A stretch of 64,000 nucleotides of DNA from Platerodrilus igneus. Its lineage: Eukaryota > Arthropoda > Insecta > Coleoptera > Lycidae. The translations under genes were made by a program, and so were the position numbers. The stretch is taken from assembly GCA_036346225.1 (NCBI GenBank), contig JARFIW010000942.1, forward strand, positions 2,315,001-2,379,000. The letters are read 5' to 3'. Positions 1 through 11,970 of this stretch are shown piece after piece. Every line of letters begins with the position of its first letter. Position 1 is the stretch's first letter. The notes beneath the pieces were generated by a model. The model was not told the origin of the DNA and ran no database searches. It saw nothing but the letters and a program-made list of their open reading frames with translations.

Positions 1-1291
1 TGTTACGGCTGATTTCTTTAGTAGGAAGGATGAAGGGTTGCTAACGGATAGTAGGAATGGATTTTGATTGCATTGCAAGTGTTTGAAGATCTGGGAAGAT
101 GGTCGAATGCCAGATTTCATCGGATGCAAGCACACGAAGAAATAAGGGTGATCAGAGAAAATTATTCAGAGAGAATTTAGAACAAGACAGAGGTTTTATA
201 TGGTCGAGGGAGTTTTGGTGAAAAGGTTATGGGATGATGAATTATTAGTGTTAACGACACAGGTAGCCGTTGAGCTGATCCAGGAAATTCATACTTCGTT
301 TGGTCATATAGGGATTCGTAAGACGTTCTTGATATTTAGGAAGCTTTCTATGCACGAAACGATAGAAAATTGGTGAAAAATTGCATAAATCTGTGTGAGA
401 CGTGTTTGTTAGGAAAGGATAAGAATGTGGTGTTGCAGAATCAAGTTAGATGTATAAGAGCGGAAGGTCCATTAGATATTGTGGCAATGGATTACTTGAG
501 TAATTTGATACCGAGTAGGAACGGATATCAGCATATTTTAGTTGTAGTTGATATTTTACAAAGTTTGTGCAGCTTTATCCAGCGAGGAGATGTAATTCTA
601 GGCATGTATTGAGTTCTGTAAGAAAGTTTGTAGAACGAATAGGTAAGATGAATAGGGTATTGTTGGACAATGCAACGTATTTTCGTAATCGAAGGGTTGA
701 AAGTAAATTAAGGAAGGATGGAATAAAGATGACATTCTGTAGTATCAGACATCCTCAAGGAAATCCGTGTGAAAGATATATTCGAGAAGTAATAAAGTTT
801 TGAGGTTAATAACGCAGGAACAACATGATCGGTGGGTAAGGTATTTACCGCAAATAGAAGAATATATTAATTTTGTACCAAGTTCAGTGACAGGAATGTG
901 TCCTGTGACATTGATGAAGAAGGTGATTCCAGCAAGACCGTGGAGAGCTGAACAAAAGTGGAGGATATAACGGAGTTGTTGCATAAAGCCAGACAACAAG
1001 TCGAAACGATACAAAGAAGGGAGTTGGAGAAACGTAACAAGAAAATCAAGAAGCAAGTGGTTTTTCAGTTGGGGATCTTGTTATTGTTAAAAGATTGAGA
1101 ATGTCAAATTGGGAAAGAAAAATTTGAGCCAAGTTGTTATTTCCATACGAAGGTCCTTATCGAGTGAGAAGAATTTTTGCAGAAGGGAATACTTACGAAT
1201 TGGAGAATGACAGGGGTGAATGTCGGGGACGTTTTCATATAGAAAATTTGTATCCATATTTCCATGTGGAAAGTAAAGTATCGCAAGAATA
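1..1291 (+). pseudogene. Ty3/gypsy integrase remnant, 5' end outside the window
   Basis: Broken frames read through the end of a gypsy-type polyprotein. The integrase zinc-binding region is visible around 260-420 (His in QEIH and SFGH, then CINLCETC), giving an HHCC pattern. The catalytic core follows at about 470-800, with the first Asp in IVAMDYL, a second in LLDNATYF and the conserved HPQGNPCERY segment carrying the Glu. The C-terminal tail ends near 1,291 with FHIENLYPYF, a common ending of gypsy integrases. At least three frame changes or stops separate these blocks, so it is dead. RNase H and RT would lie upstream, beyond the window. Inference: 3' half of an old plus-strand gypsy element. 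Confidence 0.85.
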
Positions 1292-2498
1292 GAATTAATA
1301 CTGTAAATAATACTAACGAGCTTAAAACTATACAGAATATACAGAAACTAACACTTAATCCTCATACATAAAGAAAAAAAAAACTATAGTGATTTTAACT
1401 AAAATTTAAAATTTCTCAACCATTAAAAGAATTACTTATATCCAGGAAGTAAATTTTCATTTTTATTTAAAATCAGTGGGGCCTTATATACTGTCAAGAA
1501 GGGGGTGGGCTTATAAAATGTTTAAATAGGGCTTCGAAACGACTTTGCTAGAATGGGGTATATTTGGTTTTGTTTGAGTATTTTCTTTCAGGTATTTTTG
1601 GTTTATAAATTAACAACAACTATTCCACGTTTATAAATTTATAAAGCTTTTGAAACTGCATTGCATTCAACAACATATACCGGCCATAGACCAGGCTAAG
1701 CTAGTTATAAGTTTGCATTGTATACGTATTTTAATTGTTATGGTTGCACGTATATGAAATTTAATTTGGAGTTAGCGTTTTCAGAACCATTTGAATGTAA
1801 AACAAATATCAAAATTGCTTGGTATACTGCACGCTTTTAAAATTTTAAGGAGTTAAGTGATACTCCCGTAAAATTTGTAAATCAATTTCAGTTTGAATAT
1901 GTTTTAACAATTAAAGATTGGTTATGTAATGACAGGACGTTTACCGAATAAGACATAAATGTCTGTTGCGTACAATTTAAAAGCTGAACCATCAAAGTTT
2001 GTTAGCTATTTTCAATATTGTAAAAAGTTCAATATACATAAATCACTGGATTACAAACCATCTAGAAAATGAATGTATCTAGAGAAAACAACTGTATTAT
2101 TAATCAATTATTAATAATTATAAATTACATAGTGTGCGTAGAGATAGTTGTCATGGCAAGGGAAACAAAAGAAGACGGTTTTTTTTATAATGGACTTCAA
2201 ATTGATATTACTGAAAAATAGACGTGTTTTTGTACTGTTATGAGTTTTATTACATTTAAAAGTTACGAGAAAGTTTTGAAAGTCAAGTTGTACCTGGAGA
2301 TAGCAAATAGTAGCAGTTTTACGGCGAATAAAAGTTAATTAAAAGAGGGAGTGCTGGTCTGTACCGTTATTGTTTGAAGACGAAAGCATAGTGGAATTGG
2401 AGTTATCTGAGTATTTGTATAACATAAAATTTGTAGAAATATTAGTAGTTTTATAGTCTGGAGATTACCAGTTGCTCGAGTTACTTATTTATTTACAG
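1292..2498. other. Non-coding stretch after the gypsy remnant, possible 3' LTR
   Basis: No protein-like frame is seen. A purine run with G5 at about 1,494-1,507 could be the polypurine tract of the upstream gypsy element, which would make the following AT-rich sequence its 3' LTR. No second LTR copy is in the window, so this cannot be confirmed. Confidence 0.3.
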
Positions 2499-2565
2499 GA
2501 GGTGCCTGCAGCTGGTCACTTGGCTTCAGGACGGCTGGAAGGCGGCGCTTGTATCTGGATTCCAG
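2499..2565 (+). other. Exon-like GC-rich 67-bp block
   Basis: The block is preceded by a pyrimidine-rich stretch ending in a good acceptor (TTTATTTACAG) and followed by a good donor (CAG|GTATT). It is GC-rich within AT-rich DNA and open in all three forward frames. One frame ends ACIWIP and leaves phase 1. A similar peptide ending (TCLCYIP, also phase 1 before GTAACT) occurs at 10,985-11,093. It may be a host or transposon-derived exon. No function can be given. Confidence 0.3.
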
Positions 2566-2888
2566 GTATTAGTATTTAATATCTACGCAGTGCTTTAATC
2601 AAATTTATAAAAGTGGAACTAGTGTTTGGGTATACTTTTGGCATTTAAAATTATTTTGAAAATCCTTGGATATTTGTTTGGGTGTCTAGTTGAGAGGTGT
2701 TTGCTTAGGACGGACTCACCCTAGGTAGATTCCGCCACGTGTTTGACGGCCCTGTAAAATAATTAAGTGCAGCAGCCGTGTAAAATATTTAAAGATAAAT
2801 TGTGTGGCATAACTCAACAAGGCTCTAAAATAAGACAAGGAGTGACAGATAGATATATTACGCCTATCACTAATAAGGTAGGATCACA

Positions 2889-2968
2889 GTATATATATAT
2901 ATATATATAACAGATGTAATTGATTATAAAAGGGTTCTCTATAACTCAATATATACCAATATATAACA

Positions 2969-3020
<52 letters not shown>
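2889..3020. repeat. (AT)n microsatellites
   Basis: Two uninterrupted AT dinucleotide runs, at about 2,889-2,909 and 2,970-3,020, separated by AT-rich sequence that contains ATATACC-like variants. Confidence 0.95.
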
Positions 3021-3023
<3 letters not shown>

Positions 3024-3059
3024 TAAATAAAGCTTTATATTACACCTGCGCAACACAGC

Positions 3060-3640
3060 TTTATGGAAAGAAAATCAACAATCACCAACTTAGCTACATT
3101 TAGCCAATTTCTTCGAATCACGCGAGAGCAACAAACAAGTTGATGTTATCTATACTGATTTCCAGAAAGACCTTGACCAAATCGATCATTACATTCTTTT
3201 GGGTAAACTAAATGCTATTGGATTCTCACAAGTACTTTTGGAACTTACTCAGTCTTACCTCTAAAATAGACAAATGCACGTAGCTTATTCGAACTATCAC
3301 TCTCAAACATTTACTCCAACATCGGTGTCCCGCAAGGGTCAAATCTTGGCCCTTTGTTTTTCTGATATTTATTAATGATATTGTGGATTTTATCAAAGCC
3401 GAAAAGCTACTGTTCGCAGATGATTTAAAAATTTTCAAAACTATTACTTCTATGGATGACTGCATACTTTTACAAAACGATATTGAAAGTTTGACTACTT
3501 GGTGCCTAAGTAATCGGTTGCATCTAAATATACAAAAATACTATGTAATTTTGTATGGTCGGAAGCATGACATGATAAACTTCTCGTACTATACAAGAAA
3601 CGCTTGTTCAAAGATTATCTAACTTTGAAGATTTAGGTAT
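3060..3640 (+). pseudogene. LINE reverse transcriptase fragment
   Basis: Broken forward frames resemble the palm of a non-LTR reverse transcriptase. In order: a YTDFQK..DQIDHYILLGKL block (RT motif A, with the FDxVDH-like Asp), a degraded SVSRKGQ block standing for the usual G-PQG motif, and LLFADDLKIFK at about 3,405-3,440, which is the catalytic YADD-type motif. The following thumb-proximal block (WCLSNRLHLNIQK) is typical of jockey/CR1-group LINEs. Stops and frameshifts occur between motifs, and both ends are truncated. No endonuclease or ORF1 accompanies it. It is dead; the clade is uncertain. Confidence 0.75.
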
Positions 3641-4270
3641 CCTATTTGATGAAAAATTCCACTTCATCGAACATAGTAATAAATGTATTTCAAGCGCTCA
3701 ACATCTCTGTCGACCGTGGTGACGCTGCATCTGGACGCAAGCACCCTGACCCATGGCTGATTCACCTCCATGGATGCAATGGGCACACTATAATATCTTG
3801 GCACATGGAGATTTATTGTGATAGTCTTCCCATATATCGGAAGCAACTCTTTTTTTTCTACTTTTGTTGTTAGTGCGTCGCTGGTGTTCCATAGTACTTT
3901 ATTAAATGATTACTAGAATTTGTTCTACCATTAATATTTTTACTTTAACACCCTAGTGTTATGAGAAAGTATAAACAGTAATTTTTCTTTTTTTTTACTA
4001 ATGAATTCCACATGCTAAACAAAATGCGCACTTTGTACGTCGATTCTTAAAATATGTTCTTTGTAATATAACTATTTTTTATTTTTTTTGTTGATTTAAA
4101 CCGAATTCTTTTTTTTAATTAATTTTTATTGTAAATACAAAATCAATGACGCTGTATTTTTTGTGTTGCTGGGAATCCCCCCATATTGGTAGTTAGCCTG
4201 ACATTTCTACGTTTCTTGTGTTCTGTTTTGTAATCGTGATCGGTGTAGGTCCTCACTTTAAGTATCCTTT
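3641..4270. other. No gene seen
   Basis: Mixed sequence between two LINE fragments. A short moderately GC-rich stretch (3,700-3,850) has short open frames on both strands but no recognisable motif. T-rich runs follow, at 4,080-4,110. Confidence 0.4.
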
Positions 4271-6180
4271 CTATTGCTGTTCGACCGTATGCTTCACAAC
4301 GTAGCAAAGAATACTCCCTTGTGGAACGCCAGAGTTTATTGATCGCATGCTGGATGTCTTATTGTTAATTTTTAAAGCAAATGTTCTGTCATCGAGGAAT
4401 GAGTGTAACATTGCAACTAGATATGGTGGTATTTCTTGTTTAAGAAGCTTGTATTTTAACCCATTTATCCACACTTTATCAAACGCCTTTACTACGTATA
4501 AAAATAAAACCGTTGTGTATTTTTTCTCTTCATATCCTTTTTCGATGACCTCTGTTATCCTCAATAGTTGATGTGTGGTAGAGTGACCTTTCCTAAATCT
4601 ACATTGTATGGGTGGGATAAGTAGAAGCTCCTCTATTTTTGTGATGAGTCTATCTTGAATGATTTTTTCTAAGATTTTACCTATATCCAAAAGTAGACTT
4701 ATAAACCTGTAGCTTTCCAATTTATTTTTTAGTTTCCCAGGCTTATGGAATACTATTGTGTGTGCAAATTTCCATATTTTTTGGAAATACCCAGTATGCA
4801 TGCATGCATTAAACAGACGTGTGAGAAATGCTATTGCTATTTCGATGAGATTTTTAATGATTTAATTTGTTATTAAATCGTGACCAGGAGCTTTATTGTT
4901 TGAAAGGGTTTTAATTACCTTAATAATATCCTTTGTTGTAGCTGGTTTGTATCATTCAGTAATTATAGGTTTATGTGTTTCAACATATGTATCTATATCA
5001 GTAACAAATCTTCTATTGTATTCCCAGATTGTGGGGTAAATGTATTTTCGAAATATTTAGCAAATATCTGCACTTTTTCTTCGTCTGTTTCATATATGGT
5101 GTTATCTTTAGTAATGCTACTTAGGGTTTCAGGTTGTTGGAGTAGTCGTTTTGTAGTCCTCCACGTTCTGGGGTCATTAAGTTGTAATTGTACAATATTG
5201 TTGTTGCAAAACTGAAAGTAATAGTTATCCATTCCCCATTTTATTCTATGTGATAATCTATTTACTTCCCCTTTGTATTTTTGTTGCAAGTGCACTGCCA
5301 TTCTCTTCGGTATTGGATTTTTCTTTAATGATGTCTAGTATATGTTTGGGGGGTATTTTGTAATTTAGTTTTCTGCGGTGGATTATGATAGCTGTAGTAG
5401 CAGATTCTATACTGTTTTTTGTAGTGTCATTGAAGTGCAAAATTGCCATATCGATGTCTGTTGGTTTTGTCATTTTCGTGTTGTTATTCAAATTTCTGTT
5501 CTGGTAATCCTGAAATTGTTCCCAATTAACCTTTCCTTTTATCAGTTTAGGTAAAGGTTGTTTAAATTCAGGGGTTGCATCAGAGGTTATTAATACTGGC
5601 AGGTGATCAGAGTTAAGTTCAGCTATTACTGTTTGTTTGATCTGTTGATAATTTAAGATATCTGATTTATGATTTAAGCGATATGGTTGATGTGTGTGTT
5701 CTTGTGGTGCTACTACTTGGTACAGGTATGTAGTAGATAAGTTATTAAGTTTAATCCCACTAGCGTTGGTGGTTGCTGCTCAAATAGCCATTTGCATTAT
5801 ATTTTTATCAAAAAGTTTTGTTATATCTTCTTCCAGTAATGTTTTGTTTGGCTGTTGATATACACAATTAATGTATACGAATTGATTGTCTTTAATATTC
5901 AGTTTGATTCCTATGACTTCTAGGTTGATATATATTTTTTCCACCTTATAGCATGCGAGGGCGCATTTAACAATTATTGCAACACCACCAGATGCGACAA
6001 CTGCATTTGTCATTGCGATAAATGTGGTAACCTGAGATTTTGAAACGTTCGTTATTTGCAAGGTGGGTTTCTGTGATGCAGGCGATGTCTATTTTGTACC
6101 TGGCTAAAAATGCAAAGAATAGAGATCTGCTTCTTTTTATTCCATTGGCATTCCAGTTAGCTAGTTAAATTATTTATGTG
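4271..6180 (-). pseudogene. Jockey-type LINE ORF2 (endonuclease plus reverse transcriptase), 3'-truncated
   Basis: Read on the minus strand, the frame pieces follow jockey ORF2 order. The AP endonuclease begins near 6,170 with WNANGIK, then ITETHL (metal-binding Glu), SGGVAIIVK, and NSDHLPVLI near 5,600 (the catalytic SDH). A linker follows at 5,000-5,500. The RT domain starts near 4,920 with KAPGHDLI, then YRFISLL, QCRFRKGHST, the motif A region VVKAFDKVW (one Asp changed) and SGVPQGSIL. It stops at about 4,290, before the FADD catalytic motif, so the 3' half of RT is missing. Multiple stops and frameshifts show it is inactive. ORF1 of the same element lies immediately upstream. Confidence 0.88.
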
Positions 6181-6426
6181 TGTTGATCTAAGGTCCATTA
6201 AATATATTAGGAATGATATTATTGACGAAAAAGGTTTTAATCTGTAGTAAAAATTGCGTTATTAAATCTTTAAAAATTTTGGTTACATTTTCTATAAAGG
6301 CATTTACTGTAAAATTATTGTTGTTTTTAATGGGCCTGTTATCTTGTGTGTTCTTGGTGATATTAGCATACGATACTGGTGGGTTAACGACCGTTGATTT
6401 TAAATTCTTGTTCTGATAGTTGCGGC

Positions 6427-7486
6427 TTAGACTATTGTTGTGTTGCAGATACTTGTGATATTGGCTTCCTCTGTTATTCGCTGGATGTTGTTCACCGCAG
6501 TTAGCACAAATTGATTTTTATCTCTTTGCTTATTACAGCTTGTGTACTGACGATTACCTGCACATTTAACACAGCGTGGGCTCAAATTACAATAATTTTT
6601 GGTGTGGCCATACCATTGATCTATAGCATTGAGGTATATCGTTGGATTTCCTTCTTGCTTCAACACTGATGATGGTATTGGCGTTTTTAATTTTAGCTTT
6701 TTCAATGCTTAAATTTTTTTGGCGCTATCATTATTGATTAGGCTTATGGTACATATTTGTATAGGTTGCTTTTCTCTGTTATATAAGCGACTTATGTTTA
6801 TAATTGGTAAGTTGTAATTGACGAGATCTTCTTGTATGTCTTCTAGTGATAACGATATTGGAACGTTTCGAATATTACTTGTAAAGGTCTATCTTTGGGA
6901 TTTTGGTATGTGTGAAATTCGATGTTATTATCTCCATAATATTTTGTAAGGCTTTGATAATCGTCCACATTATTTAAATTGATTCGTAAATATTTGTAGT
7001 TTGTTATCGTGCTGTAGTTAACATCTGTAGCGATTTTATTAATATCAACGATGACTTCTTTATAGTTTATTGAATTATGTAAGTATATGGGTGGCACTTT
7101 ATTGCTTATTGGTTTAGATGCTTGTGTCGATGTTTGGTTCTGTTTGGACATCATGGTTATCGTTATCACCATTAATATGATCAGCAATGTGGTCTGGTAG
7201 GTAACATTTATTGTTTTGTAAATGTTTATCAAAGTTCCATTGATAGCGTTTTTGAGTTTCTTCGATTGTGTTGTCTGTAGGAGATAACGCAGATGCTTTG
7301 CGTTTGTTTTGGTTCGTTTTCACAGCACCAGCGGTGAAATTCATGTTCATAATTAATATCTGGGTAATATTCCAACAAGGACCGCAGGTGGCCTTGTTGG
7401 AATAAACACTTTAGCATGGTCGTAGATATTATTAGTAGAGCACTATTAACAACCTCTCGCGATAGCTGCTCGCACTTGACTCTCAA
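6427..7486 (-). pseudogene. Jockey-type LINE ORF1 (gag-like, zinc knuckles)
   Basis: The minus-strand frames contain, in order, a lysine- and serine-rich N-terminus (KRKASALSPTD, near 7,290) and a PPIYLHNSINYKEV...IEFHTYQNPKDRPLQVIF block at about 7,080-6,860. This is the PRE_C2HC-type domain placed before CCHC fingers in jockey gag proteins. CCHC-like knuckles lie at 6,610-6,530 (YGHTKNYC, RCVKCAGN), with one Cys replaced by Trp. The protein would bind LINE RNA. It is broken into at least three frames and sits about 250 bp upstream of ORF2, as expected. Confidence 0.85.
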
Positions 7487-7589
7487 CGTATTATTAACTC
7501 TTTCAAAAATGCAAAGATTTATTTCATGAATTTGAAACCTTTATCCTCAGTGTTTTCCAGACAGACCGCGATCATGCACTCCGTTTTTT

Positions 7590-9120
7590 CGTACTGTCAA
7601 ACAGTTTACTGCCGAAGTAAGTGTTAAACCAAAAAAAAAGGATTTGTCGAAAAACAGTAACTGGAGAAGATAATACAATTGTTGTATTAGCCGTAGTGGC
7701 TTATAATTCTCACGTCAGTACATGAGAAACAGCTCGTAATTACGGAGTGTCCCAAAGCAGTGTTTTGAGAATTTTTAAGCACCGTAAATATCATCCGTAC
7801 CACGTATCTTTGCACGAAGATTTTCATGGCATTGATTTCGAAAATTGCTTAACATTCTGTCAGTGGGCATGGGAACAAATACACATGAATCGTTATTTCT
7901 TTCGTTGGGTATTATTTTCTGACAAATCAACTTTTACAAATCATGCATTATTGGAGTGTTGAAAACCCACGCTGGCTGCGTTAGGTTGAGCATCAGCGTC
8001 CTTGGTCTATCAACGTTTAGTGCGGGATAATTGGCAACAAACTCATCAGTTCCCATATCTTTGAAGGCAATTTTAACGGTAAAATGTACCAATATTTCCT
8101 AGACAATTAACTGCCACAGTTACTTGAAGACGTAAGTTTAAAAGTGCAGCAGAACATGTGGATTGAACATGACAGTTGTCTGGCGCATTAGTCGGTAGTA
8201 GTACGCTAAGTACGTGATCGTGATCTCCACGGTCGCTGAATCGGTAGAGTTGGTTCGATAAATTGGTCTGCCAGATCACCAGATCTTACTTTGTCAATTT
8301 TTTTTTGTGGGTATGCCTGAAAGACAAAGTGTACCAACAAGTACCAACAACTTGTGAGAATATGATCGAACGAATCAGGAAAACTTGTGCCCATATTACT
8401 AGAGCAGTACTTCTCAGTTGTGTACAGTCATTTGAAACGCGGATCGACAATTGTATTTAAGTTCATGGTCACCATTTCAAGCATTTACTTGAACAGTTAG
8501 AGGCAACGAGACTCACGTTAATCAAGTACCCCAAAGGAAACAGAAAACTACTACGTCCACGTCGTTGCTTCTGGGTTACTCTAAAAGTAGTTCATTAACC
8601 AACTACGTCACTCACAGAAGGGGGGAGGGAGGGGTTAATATCATTGAATAACCCGTCGAAAAATATTAAATACGCGTTTCTGTGTTTTTGATTCTTATTA
8701 TTTCGGTTCCATTTCTTGCGATTACAACGCCATCTGTCGCGAAGCGAAAAAAATTATTTGGACAAATCATACGTAGCTTTCGATGTAGAATCCGCATCTG
8801 CAATAAAAAATAGAGGTTTTTGTTTAATATTTCTAATTTGCCGCCCTCCCCGCCCACAGGGGGTGTGATGGTGGGCGTAATTTAGTACTAACGGATACCC
8901 ACCTCGGAGATATTAAGTTTCGATTCAGCAAATTTTTCTGTACGATACGTATTTTTCGAGGTATTACAAAATTCCAGGTTAATTAATTCATCAGGTATAT
9001 TGACGTGATAAGGGGTCACCAGAGGTGACTGACACCAAATTCTACAAATAAATCCCACCAAACTACAACAGAAACCGGAGAGAATAAAATTTCCGTAAAT
9101 TCATGGTTTCACCCTGTATA
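7590..9120 (+). pseudogene. Broken DDE transposase of the IS630/Tc1/mariner group, with a 3' terminal end
   Basis: A run of broken forward frames matches an abundant arthropod DDE transposase: a helix-turn-helix block (TARNYGVSQSSVLRIF, 7,720-7,780), HPYHVSLHEDFHG, the first Asp in VLFSDKSTF (7,910-7,935), the second in IEHDSCLAH (8,165-8,190), the third in ARSPDLT (8,270-8,290), then LKDKVYQQVPTTCENM and SFETRIDNCI up to 8,457. Stops and frameshifts occur at least six times. The sequence ends at about 9,120 with TTTCACCCTGTATA, which resembles the inverted terminus of such elements. No matching start is seen near 7,500, so the 5' end seems lost. Confidence 0.82.
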
Positions 9121-10984
9121 ATACAAACGTACCTTTTAGCCGTTAATGTGCCAAGCGAAAACGCAAGTCCGTGCGTGTAAATAAACCCTATTCAATATAC
9201 GCGTATTGTAAATACATAGCAATTATAATATCTGTAGAACGAAAACCCAATTCCGTGCATAAAAATAAATAATTTTGTGTATTTAAAACTCCAATTTTAA
9301 TCTTAATTATGTGTATTAAAAACACGCTTTGTTTGCATTTTAAAACCATTAAAAGCATTAGTTATTTATGTAATAAATAACTAAGCGCGTGTGAAATATC
9401 AGTATAAAAACTAATTTTTTTTATTACAATTATAAAAAGGCAACTCGTTTACATTATAAAGCAATAAAAGCTTTAAAATTAATTATCAAATTGACTTCTG
9501 TATAACATAAATTTATTTTAAATATAGAATTTTCTAAAAGCTACGAGATTAAGAAGGAATTTTCGGTAGAATACGTCAGTTAAAAATAAATATGGTATAA
9601 ACTTATTAATAAACAGATGTTTATTGTAAGGAACATTGAAAACCCATAACAATTGATAAAAATTATTTATGATCTTTTGCATTACTGTAAAAGAAAAGAC
9701 CTTATATGTTTAACAAAAATCACGCTAACGAGGTAATAAAGCTTGTGAGTCGACGCTAATGAGAAATTCTCCGAAATCTTATCTTGTTAGGGTGTTCTAG
9801 GTTCCATACGGAACTCGTACATTCTAGAAAACAGATAATTTTTGTATATAAACGGGAACTTTTTTTAAAGAAAAATCAATTGATAAGTTCGTATCAACAA
9901 AGCAATATGTAAAAAAAATTAGATCCAATTTATTTAAGTCGCGAAGAAGTTATTTTGAGTATGCAATATGCATATTGTAATTAATAATTACAATATAACA
10001 GTGAATAATGTTGTAAATGTTAAACGTTGATTATAAAACCAAAATAACCTGCAAAGTTTACATATGAGTTTGAAACTTATTAAATGTAGTTATTTAATAT
10101 ACAATAAAGAGGGAAAATTCTTCGATACAACGCTACTTTAAATTAATTAATTGGATGGGGATTTAAGCGAATGGATGATTTTGTAAACTGGGATTTGAAC
10201 GTCAATTTAAAATAAAACCAAGAAGCAAAAGATATTTTGCGAATTGGAGGATTGCTTTGTTGGATTTTGCAAGTATTGTCGTTAGAATCTATTGTTAGTA
10301 ACTGATACTTAGCATATTTGTCATTTAACTTAAGGTAGAATACGTCTTAATCATATAATTTTGCTTTTGTAAGGGTATATTTACCAAGAAGTTTGTAGTC
10401 AGAGTTCGAAACACTCTGTCCTTTCTTTAATAGATTACCTGTCATAGATTCTTTAGCCAAACAAACCTTACATGCGTGGGAATTAAAGCCAGGTAAATTA
10501 TCTGTAATGAATGTGGATTAATTAAGGAGCTTATTGAGGGTTGATAATGGATGTTTGATAAAAAATTTTGAGAATTGTGAACCGTTGTACAAATTTGCGA
10601 AAAAAGTTTCTTTGGAGTAGTGGTGTGTTGTTGGAAGTGAACCTAGTCGGAGGGGTAATTTTGGTCATATAATCCACCGGGAAACGGCGAGTCGCTCTCT
10701 GTTAAATTTCATAACTTTAGTACATGGGTCAAGCAACTAGTGAGTTTTTGATCTTTGATTGAAATTATTTTAACGTACACAAGTTGGTGTACTGGTGAAT
10801 TAACAGTTTAAAAAATTTCTAAATATATTTTGAAAGATCGAAGCGTGATGTACTGTAAGTAGAAATTACTTTCTTAATTTGCTGGCTGTTGCTTGTTGAG
10901 CACTCAAATGGAATTATGGACGTTAATGGAACTTGGCTGATGTGTGAAGGATTGGAGTAATTGTAGAAATAAAAATTTGGTTAG
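9121..10984. other. Long AT-rich stretch without a gene
   Basis: No coding-like frame, repeat array or RNA gene is recognised. The sequence is AT-rich and looks like intron or intergenic DNA. Confidence 0.5.
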
Positions 10985-11093
10985 ATGATTGCTGTCCCAA
11001 ACGGTGTGAATCAACTTGGGGTGATTCCGGTACGTGCAGTCGTTGAGGTCAGCGATGGTTTAATGGCAGATACCTGTTTATGTTACATTCCAG
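10985..11093 (+). other. Exon-like open frame ending at a splice donor
   Basis: An ATG at 10,985, just after an in-frame stop, opens a 36-codon frame. It ends in ATTCCAG followed by GTAACT, a strong donor, leaving phase 1. The last residues (TCLCYIP) resemble the end of the exon-like block at 2,499-2,565 (ACIWIP), and both finish ATTCCAG|GTA. The phase does not join in frame with the odorant-binding-protein exon at 13,618. Function unknown. Confidence 0.25.
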
Positions 11094-11851
11094 GTAACTG
11101 ATATTTTTACAAAACACATATTTTGTGATTATTTGGTGTTATGACATTCTGTGCTTTTGGGGGTGTATTTTGGTAAATTCTGTGGACAAAGAAATTGAGT
11201 ATTTTATATGTATAATGAATTATTTTAAAAATATGTTGAGGTCGAAATTTGTATCATAAAATATTTGTGTATTAACGGCTTATGTAAAAGGTAAATGGGT
11301 TTTAGGTGTTTTCAGTGCAAAACAAGTTTAGCACAAGTTCAAAAGGTTTACTATGAGCTCTTATTAGACCAGGGTTTTAAAGTAAGGTTATGGTTAAGCC
11401 CAGTTCTTTTCAATAATTATTAAATCTAGAAAATGTGTTTCAAAAGGAATTATTCTAAGACAAGGATGGTTATTATGTAATCTATAGAAAAATTAATAAT
11501 AGGAGGAATACTTGTAGATATTGAATTTTCGATTGGAATAAATTGTAATAATTTTGTGTAGTCGAGTTGTCTTTCTTCAAATATTAGGGCAGTAATTTCA
11601 AAGAACCACTGAGAAGCCGTGGTGTATATTCCCAAGGAAGCAGCATTTTAAACAGTGTAAAAATCTAGAAGTTTTAGAGTCCAAAAAGAGTAGCATCTTC
11701 AGAGGATAAAATAAGAATTGAAGTTGAAAGTAAGTTAAGAGGAGTTTTTGTTTTTCAGGTAGATTTTAGAGCAGATATGTCGTTCAACTTGTAAGGCACG
11801 AGTTTGTACTGAAAGAAATTTGCAGCAAATTATGACGCTCAGAAACGTGGG

Positions 11852-11970
11852 GCCGCTTTGGGGAGCGTTGCTGAAAAGACGATATAAAGATGGTCGCACG
11901 TTGAAGTGCCGCTAAAAGAATGCTGTGAAAAGGCCGCACTTGGAGCGTTACTAAAGGAGCACCGTGAAAC
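11852..11970. repeat. Three ~40-bp tandem units, family A
   Basis: Three diverged units begin at about 11,852, 11,893 and 11,933, with period 40-41 bp. Each has the pattern GYCGCNYTTGGAGYGT followed by CTRAAARRA and a GTGAAA-like end. Similar units occur at 38,813-38,910. The array is probably part of a dispersed repeat. Confidence 0.6.
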
